Source of the DNA: an uncultured Archangium sp.
GTDB taxonomy: Bacteria > Myxococcota > Myxococcia > Myxococcales > Myxococcaceae
Assembly (NCBI GenBank): GCA_946479335.1
Contig: CAMLFP010000050.1
Coordinates: 1-22,496 of the forward strand
Direction of reading: 5' to 3'
DNA: 22,496 nucleotides
The number at the start of each line of letters is the position of its first letter. Position 1 is the stretch's first letter. Shown piece after piece: positions 6,100 through 14,155 of the stretch. The notes below the pieces were generated by a model, which made no database searches, was not told where the DNA came from, and saw only the letters and a program-made list of their open reading frames with translations. A program made the position numbers and the translations under genes.

Positions 6100-8708
6100 T
6101 GCGCGCGCTGCGTGTCGCGATGTCGACGGTGATGGTCTGCGCCTTTGCCGGGTGTCACGACGACTGGGAGGAGGTCTACGCGCAGTGCGTGCGCGACGGG
6201 CGCTGCGGGGGCGGCAGCGGCGATGACGCGGGCGCGGTCGATGCGGGGCCGATGCCCAGCCTCTCGTTTTCTGGCTCCATCGACTTCGGCGCGTCGGGGC
6301 GCGACGCGGTCGCTGAGCAGGTGGTGACCTTGTCGAACAGCACGAGCACGGCGGCCACCAACCTGGTGCTCGGCTTCCTCGGAGACACCACCTCGTTCGA
6401 GGTCGTCTCGGAGACGTGCGGCGGCATCGTGGCCGCGAACGGTTCGTGTCAGGTGCGCGTGCGCCTCAAGGCCACGGCGCCCGGCAGCTATTCATCGACG
6501 TTGCGCGCCTCGGTTTCCAACGCGGCCTCGGCGACGACCAGCGTCACTGCGAGCCGTGTCGGGCCGGCGCTGGTCTTCTCCACGAGCGGGACCATCGACT
6601 TCGGGGCCGCGAGCACCGGCAGCTTCACGGAGGTCTCGATTTCGGTGCGCAACGACGGGCTCACGTGCGCGGAGCCGTTGCTCGCGTCGTTCTCGACCGC
6701 CATCTTCACCGTGTCATCGCTTGGCGGCTGCGCGGGCCCGCTCGACGCCGGGACGAGCTGCACGCTCACCGCGCGCTTCACGCCTGACAACGCGCAGGTC
6801 TTCAACGACACGCTCACCGTCTCCGCGGCCAACAGTGCCAGCGTGAGCAACGCGGTGACGGGGGTCGGGTTCTTCCAGGGCGAGCTCGTGCTGCAGCCCA
6901 CCGCGTGGGACGCCGGCGAGCTCGTCGTCGGCGCGAGCGCCAGCACCGGGTTCACGCTCTCCAACGCGGGCACGGCGCCCACCGGCCCCCTCGCGTTTCA
7001 GGGGGTCAGTGCGCCGTTCGAGCTCTCGTTTGACGGCGGGTGCGCGCCAGGCACGCAGCTCCCGGCGAGTGGGAGCTGCACGTTCGACGTGCGCTACGCG
7101 CCGACGTCGCCCGGCGCCACGGCGCTTTCGTTGTTGGTGACCTCGACTGACGCGGGCAGCGCTGCGGCGGCGCTTTCCGGCCGCGCGTACGAACTGGTGC
7201 ACATCACCTTGCAGAGCGACGCGGGCGACGGCGTGGGCGTGGTGCGCGCGGTCGAGCCGGGCGCAACGCACGACTGCGGAGGAGACTGCGGCTTCGACGT
7301 GCCCCGCGGCACCAGCATCGTGGCCACGGCGATGGAGGTCGGCGGTACGAGCGTGTTTCTCGACTGGGAAGGCGACACGTGCGCGGGCTCCGACGCGGGG
7401 TGCGGCTTCGTGGCGAGCGCCGATGCGGGTCATCTGCTCGTGGGGCGCTTCAGCGCGCTCTGGCCGCTGAGCGTGAAGGTCACCGGAGGCGCGGTGGTGA
7501 GCGACGACGGGAAGATTCGATGCCCCGGTGTGTGCACGGCCGCGTACCCGACCGGCACGGTGGTGCGCTTGCGCGCGTCGGAGGAGCCGAGCGTGCGCGT
7601 GCTCGGCGTGCTCGACCAACTCGCAGGGTGCTCCGGCTACCCGCCCGGGGCGTGTGACGTGGTGATGACGTCACCACGCGCGGTCGACGCCGGGTTCACT
7701 CGCGCCAATGTCGCGTTCGTGACCGCAGACGTCTACCCGTCGAGCCTCGGGTCGGCCGCCGCGTACGACACCATCTGCAAGAACGTCGCGCGAGACGCCG
7801 GGCTCTTCGAGGTACCCAATGACGGCGGCACCTGGGTCGCCTGGCGCTCTGATTTCACTTCAGGGGCGTCGTTTCGCCTGGGCTCCGCCGGCGGTTGGGT
7901 GCGGGTCGATGGGCGCGTGGTTTCACCACTGGCACCGCTGAGCGACCAGAACGCGCCCGTCGTGCTCGATGAGCGGAACCAGCTCGTCGATGGCGGTGCG
8001 ATCGTGGTGCTGACCGGCACGAGCACGTCTGGAACCGTCGGCGCCAGCAACTGTGGCGGGTGGGTGTGGGACACCGGCAACAGCTCCGTCGCCGGGTATG
8101 TGGGCCGCATCGATGTTGCGGGTTGGTCAAGCGGCGTCGCGCCGTCGGCGACCTGCATGCCGACGCGGGTGCTGTGTTTCGAAGCCAATCGACAGCGCAC
8201 GTTGCTCGTGCCGGCGCAACGGCTCGAGGGCCCGCGCGCGTTCGTGAGCGTCGGGGTCGTCGATGGCGGCGTGACGCCTGCTGAGGCGAACGCGTTGTGC
8301 GACGCGGAGGCGCAGGACGCGGGGCTGTCGGGGAGCTTCGTCGCGCTGCGCTCGACCGCCGATGCTGGCGCCAGCATGCTGGTCACTGGAGACACGTGGT
8401 ACCGCACCGACGGTCAGCCGCTCATTCTCCCGTCGACCGCAGGTGCGGTGATGCGTGGCCAGGCGCCGCTGCTGGTGCCCCTCAACCGCACCGCGCGCGG
8501 CGACGTCGTGGCGCCTTTCTCGCGCGTGTGGACCGGCTCCGACGTGCCAGACCTCGGCGGCCCGGCGAACTGCAGCTCGTGGCAGGGCGGCGTCGGCTCC
8601 GGCACCACCGGCTTCGCGAACGACGCGGTCAATTGGTGGAAGGCGACCGGCGCGGTCGCGAACCAGCCGTGCGCGTCGGCGTACGCGGTGTACTGCTTCC
8701 AGCAGTGA
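6099..8708 (+). CDS. Large lipoprotein with ASH-type Ig-like domains and a duplicated C-terminal DUF1554-like module
   Basis: The 869-residue protein starts with a lipoprotein signal (MRALRVAMSTVMVCAFAGC) with the lipidated cysteine at residue 19, so it should be anchored in the outer membrane or exposed. A short DAG-rich linker follows. Three ASPM-SPD2-Hydin (choice-of-anchor D) domains occupy about 52-157, 157-260 and 262-362, each with SIDFG- or TIDFG-like opening strands (weaker in the third), an SNxG-type turn and a G-S-C strand. About 362-535 is Cys-rich and beta-repeat-like (GGAVVSDDGKIRCPGVC). Two related modules end the protein (about 538-697 and 702-869); each has an A-x-C-x-x-x-A-x-x-A/D-A-G-L helix, a W-V-A-W or V-A-L-R strand and a Cys-containing end (VLCFE, VYCFQ), resembling DUF1554/lectin-like modules. 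A binding or adhesion role at the surface is likely; no catalytic motif is visible. Confidence 0.85.
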   Translation: MRALRVAMSTVMVCAFAGCHDDWEEVYAQCVRDGRCGGGSGDDAGAVDAGPMPSLSFSGSIDFGASGRDAVAEQVVTLSNSTSTAATNLVLGFLGDTTSFEVVSETCGGIVAANGSCQVRVRLKATAPGSYSSTLRASVSNAASATTSVTASRVGPALVFSTSGTIDFGAASTGSFTEVSISVRNDGLTCAEPLLASFSTAIFTVSSLGGCAGPLDAGTSCTLTARFTPDNAQVFNDTLTVSAANSASVSNAVTGVGFFQGELVLQPTAWDAGELVVGASASTGFTLSNAGTAPTGPLAFQGVSAPFELSFDGGCAPGTQLPASGSCTFDVRYAPTSPGATALSLLVTSTDAGSAAAALSGRAYELVHITLQSDAGDGVGVVRAVEPGATHDCGGDCGFDVPRGTSIVATAMEVGGTSVFLDWEGDTCAGSDAGCGFVASADAGHLLVGRFSALWPLSVKVTGGAVVSDDGKIRCPGVCTAAYPTGTVVRLRASEEPSVRVLGVLDQLAGCSGYPPGACDVVMTSPRAVDAGFTRANVAFVTADVYPSSLGSAAAYDTICKNVARDAGLFEVPNDGGTWVAWRSDFTSGASFRLGSAGGWVRVDGRVVSPLAPLSDQNAPVVLDERNQLVDGGAIVVLTGTSTSGTVGASNCGGWVWDTGNSSVAGYVGRIDVAGWSSGVAPSATCMPTRVLCFEANRQRTLLVPAQRLEGPRAFVSVGVVDGGVTPAEANALCDAEAQDAGLSGSFVALRSTADAGASMLVTGDTWYRTDGQPLILPSTAGAVMRGQAPLLVPLNRTARGDVVAPFSRVWTGSDVPDLGGPANCSSWQGGVGSGTTGFANDAVNWWKATGAVANQPCASAYAVYCFQQ

Positions 8709-8717
8709 CGGCAGATT

Positions 8718-8748
8718 TTGACTCAGGCACGTGCGGCTTGCGGTAAAC
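8718..8748 (+). promoter_or_regulatory. Possible pyrH promoter
   Basis: TTGACT at 8718-8723 matches the sigma-70 -35 hexamer in five of six positions. The only AT-rich -10 region at a workable distance is gtaaac (8743-8748), a poor match. A promoter is expected here because the insert ends nine bases upstream. Transcription would start at or very near the pyrH ATG. Confidence 0.3.
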
Positions 8749-8759
8749 GCGCAAGCGCC

Positions 8760-9509
8760 ATGGCCACGCAACCGAAGACCCAGGGCTACAAGCGCATCCT
8801 CCTCAAGCTTTCCGGAGAGGCGCTGATGGGTGACGAGAAGTACGGCATCCACCCGCGCACGCTGACCCGCATCGCCAACGAGGTGTTGGAGCTGACGAAG
8901 GCCGGCGTGGAGGTGGCCATCGTCATCGGCGGGGGCAACATCTTCCGCGGGGTGCAGGGCGCCACCACCGGCATGGACCGCGCGAGCGCCGATTACATGG
9001 GCATGCTCGCCACCTGCATCAACTGCCTCGCGCTCCAGGACGCGCTCGAGAAGGCTGGCGCGTCGACGCGGGTGCTCTCGGCCATCAAGATGGAGCAGAT
9101 CGCGGAGCCCTACATCCGCCGGCGCGCGGTGCGGCACCTCGAGAAGGGCCGCGTGGTCATCTTCGCCGCGGGCACCGGCAACCCGTACTTCACCACCGAC
9201 ACGGCGGCGTCGCTGCGCGCGATGGAGATCAACGCCGAGGTCATCTTGAAGGCCACCAAGGTCGACGGGGTCTACGACGCCGACCCCAAGAAGAACGGTG
9301 ACGCGCGCCGCTACCGCTCCATCACCTACATGGACGTGCTCAAGAACAACCTCAACGTGATGGACTCGACGGCCATCTCGCTGTGCATGGACAACAAGCT
9401 GCCCATCGTCGTCTTCGACATGACCGCGCAGGGCAACATCGGCCGCGCGGTGCTCACGCCCGGCGACATCGGCACGGTGGTGGGCGGCTCCGAAACGCAG
9501 CTGGCTTAA
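8760..9509 (+). CDS. pyrH: UMP kinase
   Basis: UMP kinase phosphorylates UMP to UDP with ATP, the first step from UMP towards pyrimidine triphosphates. It is a hexameric cytoplasmic member of the amino-acid-kinase family. The family blocks are all present: [12 protein letters not shown] near the start, [65 protein letters not shown] and the C-terminal FDMTAQGNI. At 249 residues it has normal length. The ATG at 8760 gives the usual short N-terminus; an upstream in-frame start at 8718 would add 14 residues unlike the family. No Shine-Dalgarno sequence precedes it. In most bacteria pyrH follows tsf directly; here an unrelated insert separates them. Confidence 0.97.
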   Translation: MATQPKTQGYKRILLKLSGEALMGDEKYGIHPRTLTRIANEVLELTKAGVEVAIVIGGGNIFRGVQGATTGMDRASADYMGMLATCINCLALQDALEKAGASTRVLSAIKMEQIAEPYIRRRAVRHLEKGRVVIFAAGTGNPYFTTDTAASLRAMEINAEVILKATKVDGVYDADPKKNGDARRYRSITYMDVLKNNLNVMDSTAISLCMDNKLPIVVFDMTAQGNIGRAVLTPGDIGTVVGGSETQLA

Positions 9510-9540
9510 GCAGTCACTTCAAACGAGAGGAACCAGGACC

Positions 9541-10104
9541 ATGGCGGTGCATGACGACGCGGTGAAGCAGCTCCAGGACGGCATCAAGAAGTCGATCGAC
9601 GCCCTCAAGCAGCAGATGACCAAGATCCGCACGGGGCGCGCGAACGCCGCGATGCTCGACGGTGTGAAGGTCGACTACTACGGCACGCCCACGCCGCTGG
9701 CGCAGACCGCGGCCGTCGCGGTGCCGGAGCCGCGCCTCATCACCGTCAAGCCGTGGGACAAGAGCGTGCTGCGCGCCATCGAGAAGGCGCTGCTGGAGGC
9801 GAACCTCGGCCTCACGCCGCAGAACGACGGCGAGATCATCCGCCTCCCGATTCCGCCGCTCACCGAGCAGCGCCGCAAGGAGATCGCCAAGCAGGTGAAG
9901 TCGACCGGTGAAGACCACAAGGTCGCTATCCGCAAGGCGCGGCAGGAAGCCAACGACAAGATCAAGAACGCGCTGAAGGACAAGGTCATCACCGAAGACG
10001 ACAAGAAGCGCGGCGAAGAGAAGGTGCAGAAGGAGACCGACGAGGGCATCAAGCTCGTCGATCAGGTCGTCGCGGCGAAGGAGAAGGAAGTGCTCGAGGT
10101 GTGA
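9541..10104 (+). CDS. frr: Ribosome recycling factor
   Basis: RRF works with EF-G to split the post-termination ribosome. The 187-residue length is standard. The signature segments are clear: KIRTGRANAAMLDGVKVDYYGTPTPL in the first helix and hinge, RLITVKPWDKS, IEKALLEANLGLTPQNDGEIIRLPIPPLTEQRRKE, and the charged C-terminal helix with ARQEANDKIK. A purine-rich Shine-Dalgarno sequence (gagagga, 9525-9531) lies upstream of the ATG. It follows pyrH after 31 bases, the normal order. Its stop codon overlaps the GTG start of the next gene (GTGA), coupling that gene to it. Confidence 0.97.
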   Translation: MAVHDDAVKQLQDGIKKSIDALKQQMTKIRTGRANAAMLDGVKVDYYGTPTPLAQTAAVAVPEPRLITVKPWDKSVLRAIEKALLEANLGLTPQNDGEIIRLPIPPLTEQRRKEIAKQVKSTGEDHKVAIRKARQEANDKIKNALKDKVITEDDKKRGEEKVQKETDEGIKLVDQVVAAKEKEVLEV

Positions 10105-11084
10105 GCGCCGCCAAGCCGCGCATCCTCATCGCAGAGCCGAACGCGCCCATCGCCGCCGCGCTGAAGAAGTTCCTCGAGGGGTGGGCCGAGGTGCAGGCCG
10201 TATCGTACGCCGACGAGGCGGTGCAGACGGTGCGGGGCCGCGCGCCCGACGTGCTCATCGCGGCGGTGCACGAGAAGTTCGACGGAGAGCTGCTGGCCAG
10301 CGTGGTGCGCAAGCTCTCCAGCGTCACCGCCATCGTGCTGGCGTACCCGGCGAACGACTTCGAGACCGCGCCTGACCGCGCGAAAGCGGCGGGCGCAGAT
10401 GGCTTCATCGTCGGCCCGTTCAAGAAGCACCAGGTGCTGGGGTTGGTGCAGGCCGTCTCGCGGCTCCACGCGCTGGCGGTGCAGCTGCAGGCGCTGGAGG
10501 CGCGCTTCGAGGAGCTGAAGCGCACGGTGAAGCCGCCGCCGAAGAAGGCGAAGCCGACGACGGGCCTCAACGCGCAAGACCAGGCCTTCTTCAAGAAGTA
10601 CATCCTCCTCGAGGTGAAGCGCGGGCGCCGCTACCAGTACCCGGTGGCGCTGCTGGTGGTGGGCTTCGACAAGCTCGACGAATCGCTGGGCGACTCCGCG
10701 CCCGACTTCCAGCGCGACGCGGTTCGCCAGGAGTCGCTGGAGGTGCTCTCGGCGTTGCTGCGCGACATCGACGTGGCGATGCCCTTCGCGGGCGACAAGT
10801 TCCTCCTCTTCCTCCCGCACACGCCGCTGCGGGGCGCGAGCGTGGTGGCGGGCCGCGTGGTGGAGAAGCTGAGCCGGCTGGAGGCGCTCCCCGGCGGCAC
10901 CGCGTCGGTGGGCGTGGCGTGCTTCGAGCCGAAGCCGTACGTCAAGGAGCAGCCGGCGGTGAGCTTCGGCAGCCTGGTGCGCGAGGCGACGGCGGCGCTC
11001 AAGCGCGCGCAGGCGGCGGGTGGCGCGCGGTTCGACGCCCCGCTGCCAGACAAACCGAAGAAGAGCCGCATCTCCCTGGCCTGA
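10101..11084 (+). CDS. Pseudo-receiver plus degenerate GGDEF protein, possible c-di-GMP receptor
   Basis: Residues 1-120 have the receiver fold pattern but lack the active-site residues: the phosphoacceptor position in PDVLIAAV is A55 instead of Asp, the Lys of the KPF motif is G105 (GPF), and the Thr/Ser position is Ala. It should not be phosphorylated. After a helical, Lys/Pro-rich linker (125-155), residues 165-275 look like a GGDEF domain with the signature reduced to AGDKF (230-234), so cyclase activity is unlikely. R221-D-I-D224 lies exactly five residues before it, the spacing of the RxxD inhibitory site that binds c-di-GMP in PleD-type cyclases. A c-di-GMP-sensing role is therefore inferred, as for other degenerate GGDEF receptors. 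GTG 10101 overlaps the frr stop. AAGGAAG at 10084-10090 could serve as its ribosome-binding site. Confidence 0.8.
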   Translation: MSAAKPRILIAEPNAPIAAALKKFLEGWAEVQAVSYADEAVQTVRGRAPDVLIAAVHEKFDGELLASVVRKLSSVTAIVLAYPANDFETAPDRAKAAGADGFIVGPFKKHQVLGLVQAVSRLHALAVQLQALEARFEELKRTVKPPPKKAKPTTGLNAQDQAFFKKYILLEVKRGRRYQYPVALLVVGFDKLDESLGDSAPDFQRDAVRQESLEVLSALLRDIDVAMPFAGDKFLLFLPHTPLRGASVVAGRVVEKLSRLEALPGGTASVGVACFEPKPYVKEQPAVSFGSLVREATAALKRAQAAGGARFDAPLPDKPKKSRISLA

Positions 11085-11089
11085 AGCCC

Positions 11090-12184
11090 ATGTTCTCCGG
11101 CCACGAGGTGCAGCTGATCGCGGCGTCGAGGACCTTCATCGGCGGGCACTCCGTCATCGACGCGCTGGCGGAGGGCGCGGGCGCAGCGCGTGGCCTCTAT
11201 GACCGCGTCGCGCTGTCGCTCGACGGCCGTCGCGTCAACGTGGCGCTGGTGAATCGCGACCACCGTTTGTGGCTCGACTTCGCGGTGTGCTTCGACGACC
11301 GCGACTCGCCGTTGATCGACTCCCCGCTCATCGAGCTCCGCGCCGAGACGCGCGCCGACACCGGCCACAAGCGTGAAGGGCTGGTGCGCGAGGTGCAGTT
11401 GGGCAACGCCGCGTTCGACCGCCGGGTGTTCGTCGACAACCGCTGCACCGACGAGGAAGCGCGGAGGGTGCTGGCCGACGAAGACGTGCGCGCGGCGGTG
11501 ATGTTGGTGCTCAACGCGGGCGTGGGGCGCGTCACCATCAGCCGGTGGCAGGTCGCGGTGCGGCTGCAGGTCGCCGACCTGCCCGACGGCTTCGACGCGG
11601 AGCAGCTGGTGCTCAACCTCGTCACCATCGCGCGCGCTGGCCCGCCTGCCGAGGTGGAGAAGGCGCAGCGGGGCGAAGGGCTGTTGCTGGGGCTGGGCGC
11701 GGCCGCCGTGGTGCTGACCGGCGGGTTCCTCTCGGTGCTGGTCGCCTGCCACGGCACGCCGCTGAGCTACTTCGGTCTGGGCTTCGGCGCCGCCGCGTTG
11801 ACCGCGGCCCTCTCGTGGCAGCCGATGCGGCGCTTCGTGAGCGGAGACTCCGGGTCGGGCGGCCGGCGCCGCTGGGCCGTGGGCCTGCTGGCGGTCAGCG
11901 TCGGCGTGACGGTGGCGGGCGTGTTGACCTTCGTCAATGTCGCGTTCGACGACTCACCGCCGAAGAAGGTCTTCGGCCATGTCTCTTCAATCAGGGCTGA
12001 GACGCGCCGCCGCGACGGCAGCCGGGGCCTCAGCGGCGCGACGTTCGTGCGCTGGGCCGACGGAGAGGAATCACCGCGGCAATTCGACGAGCCCGTTACC
12101 GAGGGCACTCGTTGCTCCGAAGAGCGGCACGAAGGGGCGCTCGGTGAGGAGTGGCGGGAGAACCTGCGCGTCGAGCGCCGGTGA
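11090..12184 (+). CDS. Hypothetical membrane protein with N-terminal soluble domain
   Basis: The likely start is ATG 11090, six bases after the previous stop, giving 364 residues; reading farther upstream only translates the preceding gene out of frame. The N-terminal 190 residues are soluble and contain GNAAFDRRVFVDNR, a pattern I associate with DUF3137-like and related myxobacterial proteins (an LGxxxFDxxF/V block). Three hydrophobic segments follow at about 197-222, 225-243 and 262-286. A charged tail of about 75 residues rich in Arg, Glu and Ser follows. Function is unknown; the position after the degenerate GGDEF gene suggests the two are co-transcribed. Confidence 0.75.
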   Translation: MFSGHEVQLIAASRTFIGGHSVIDALAEGAGAARGLYDRVALSLDGRRVNVALVNRDHRLWLDFAVCFDDRDSPLIDSPLIELRAETRADTGHKREGLVREVQLGNAAFDRRVFVDNRCTDEEARRVLADEDVRAAVMLVLNAGVGRVTISRWQVAVRLQVADLPDGFDAEQLVLNLVTIARAGPPAEVEKAQRGEGLLLGLGAAAVVLTGGFLSVLVACHGTPLSYFGLGFGAAALTAALSWQPMRRFVSGDSGSGGRRRWAVGLLAVSVGVTVAGVLTFVNVAFDDSPPKKVFGHVSSIRAETRRRDGSRGLSGATFVRWADGEESPRQFDEPVTEGTRCSEERHEGALGEEWRENLRVERR

Positions 12185-12244
12185 AGCGCAAAGAAGTGTT
12201 CGGCGGGCATGCGCGGGCCCGCGGCTGCGTTACTTGTCTCCGTC

Positions 12245-12829
12245 ATGGATTTCGAACGCAAGGTTTCGGCGGCTTTTGTGGCGAAATTGCACGGGTTGGT
12301 GACGGGCACGGGGCTGGCGGAGCGGCTGGCTCACGACGGGTTGACCGAGGAGGCGAAGGTCTCCGGCGCGCCCATCGACAGCTTCACGCGGTGGCTCGGC
12401 GCGTACTCGGCGGCGCAGTACCCGGAGGCGCCCGCGGCCGAAGCGCTGCGCCGCGTGGGCTTCGACATGGCGCACCGCAGCCGCAAGTATGAAGGTGCGT
12501 CGCTGGCGCAGACCATGACCATGCTGCCGGAGCGCATGCAGTCGCTCGGCACCTTCGACGTCACCACCAACGCGCTGACGCCGTTCCGCTACGTGGCGCA
12601 CTTCGAAGACGTGGGGCTGCTGCACACGTTCTTCCTCGGCGTGCTGCAGGGCGCGACGTCGTCGACGGGCACCTTCGCGGAGGTGAAGTGGTCGCCTGAA
12701 GGGCTCTCGGGCGCGCGCTACGAGGTGCGCGCCGCGGGCGTGCCGTCAGAGCACCTTGCCGGGGTTCAGAAGCCCCTGCGGGTCGAAGACGCGCTTCAGG
12801 CTCCGCATCAGGGTGAGCTCCGCGGCTGA
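12245..12829 (+). CDS. DUF2378 (TIGR02265)-like protein with overrun C-terminus
   Basis: The 194-residue product resembles the myxobacterial DUF2378 paralogous family (small proteins of about 180-200 residues, function unknown): a YPEAPAAEALRRVGFD helix, ASLAQTMTMLPERMQSLGTFDV, then beta strands ending FAEVKWSPEGLSGARYEV. ATG 12245 begins MDFERKVSAAF; an in-frame ATG at 12209 would add 12 hydrophobic residues and cannot be excluded. The last 28 codons (12746-12829) lie over the 3' end of the opposite-strand dehydrogenase, and their translation (SEHLAGVQKPLRVEDALQAP) looks like a read-through of that gene rather than family sequence. The native end was probably near the ARYEV strand. Confidence 0.75.
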   Translation: MDFERKVSAAFVAKLHGLVTGTGLAERLAHDGLTEEAKVSGAPIDSFTRWLGAYSAAQYPEAPAAEALRRVGFDMAHRSRKYEGASLAQTMTMLPERMQSLGTFDVTTNALTPFRYVAHFEDVGLLHTFFLGVLQGATSSTGTFAEVKWSPEGLSGARYEVRAAGVPSEHLAGVQKPLRVEDALQAPHQGELRG

Positions 12830-14119
12830 CCGCGAGTACCCGAGGAAGTCGCGCTTGAGCAGCCCGATGCCGTGCTCCGCGGAGATGGAGCCGGCGTACT
12901 TCCTCACCAATTCGAACATCGCCGCGTCGACCTCGTGCGTCTTCGCGAAGAAGTCGTCTCTCGAGAGCGCGTCGGGCTTCATGATGTTCACGTGGAGGTT
13001 GCCGTCTCCGATGTGGCCGAAGAGGCACAGCTCCCAGCCGGGGTAGCGCGCGGCGAGCAGCGCCTCGAACTCCGCGCAGTAGGCGTGCAGCGCTGAAATC
13101 GGCAGCGCGATGTCGTTCTTGTGCGGCAGGCCGGTGGCCGAGAGCGACTCGCTGATGCCTTCGCGCAAGGTCCACAGCGCTTTGCGCTGCGCCTCGTCGG
13201 CGGCGAGCGTGCCGTCTCGCACCAGCCCCTTCTCGAAGAGCCCGCCGAGCCACGCGTCGAGGTCCTTCGCGGCTTCGACCTCCAGCAGCACGTAGTGCGA
13301 GTACGTCGCCTCGAAGGGCGGTCGCACACCGCGATGCCGTTCGAGCCGCGCGCTGCACGCGTCGGTGAAGAACTCGTAGGCCATGGTGGTGAAGGGCCCG
13401 CGGCGCGCCTCTTCGAAGAGCTTCAAGACCCCTTCGAGCGAGTCGAGCGCGAAGAGGAACACGTCGACCTTCTCGGGCAGGCGCGTCAGCTTCAGCGTGG
13501 CTTCGGTGATGACCCCGAGGATGCCCTCCGAGCCGATGAAGAGCTGGCGGAGGTCGACGCCGGTGTTGTTCTTCTCGAGCGCGCCGTTGAGCTGCAGCAC
13601 CTCGCCGCTCATCGTCACGACGGTGAGGCCCAGCACCCAGTGGCGCGTGAGGCCGTAGCGGATGACGCGCACCCCGCCGGCGTTGGTGGCGATGTTGCCG
13701 CCCACCTGGCTGCTGCCTTTGGAGGCGAAGTCGACCGGCCAGAAGAGGCCCGCGTTCGCGCAGTGCTGGTGCACCGCCTCGGTGATGGCGCCGGCCTCCA
13801 CGTGCACCGTCAACGCCAGCGGGTCGACCTCGCCCAGCTTGCGCATGCGCTCCAGTGACAGCACGACCTCTCCGTTGCGCGCCACGGCGCCGCCCGCGAG
13901 CCCGGTGCGCCCGCCTGAGGGCACCACGCTGATGCCGTGCGCGCTGGCCAGCTTCAGGAACCGCGAGACCTCGTCGGTGCTGCGCGGGCGCACCAGCAGC
14001 GAGGGCGCGGGCGCGAAGACCTTCGTCCAGTCCTTCCCGTAGGTGGTGAGGTCGGCGGGGTCGCGCGAGGCGAAGTCAGCGGGGAAGTCGCGGGCCACGG
14101 CGTCGAGAAAAGGCTGCAT
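12746..14119 (-). CDS. FAD-linked 2-hydroxyacid dehydrogenase (GlcD / D-lactate / D-2-hydroxyglutarate dehydrogenase family)
   Basis: A 457-residue flavoprotein of the FAD-binding oxidase/transferase type 4 family. The FAD domain shows RPRSTDEVSRFLKLA (45-59), VVPSGGRTGLAGG (65-77), VGGNIATNAGGVRVIRYG (139-156) and IGSEGILGVITEATLKL (195-211). The C-terminal half has FGHIGDGNLHVNI (367-379), with the metal/substrate histidines of the D-lactate/D-2-hydroxyglutarate branch, and ISAEHGIGLLKRDFL (412-426); it ends in the canonical FDPQGLLNPGKVL. It oxidises a D-2-hydroxy acid to the 2-oxo acid, passing electrons to quinone or another acceptor; the exact substrate cannot be read from sequence. The start is the ATG whose complement is 14117-14119, giving MQPFLDAVARDFP. 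The upstream extension of this frame crosses the divergent gene and is not real. Its 3' end overlaps the DUF2378-like gene by 84 bases. Confidence 0.93.
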   Translation of the reverse strand: MQPFLDAVARDFPADFASRDPADLTTYGKDWTKVFAPAPSLLVRPRSTDEVSRFLKLASAHGISVVPSGGRTGLAGGAVARNGEVVLSLERMRKLGEVDPLALTVHVEAGAITEAVHQHCANAGLFWPVDFASKGSSQVGGNIATNAGGVRVIRYGLTRHWVLGLTVVTMSGEVLQLNGALEKNNTGVDLRQLFIGSEGILGVITEATLKLTRLPEKVDVFLFALDSLEGVLKLFEEARRGPFTTMAYEFFTDACSARLERHRGVRPPFEATYSHYVLLEVEAAKDLDAWLGGLFEKGLVRDGTLAADEAQRKALWTLREGISESLSATGLPHKNDIALPISALHAYCAEFEALLAARYPGWELCLFGHIGDGNLHVNIMKPDALSRDDFFAKTHEVDAAMFELVRKYAGSISAEHGIGLLKRDFLGYSRSAAELTLMRSLKRVFDPQGLLNPGKVL

Positions 14120-14155
14120 GCGCGGCCGCTTGTAGCGCTTAACTGCCGCGCACTC

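Noticed and set aside
10101..11084. Active diguanylate cyclase response regulator
   Set aside because: The phosphoacceptor Asp, conserved Lys and the GGDEF signature are all changed.
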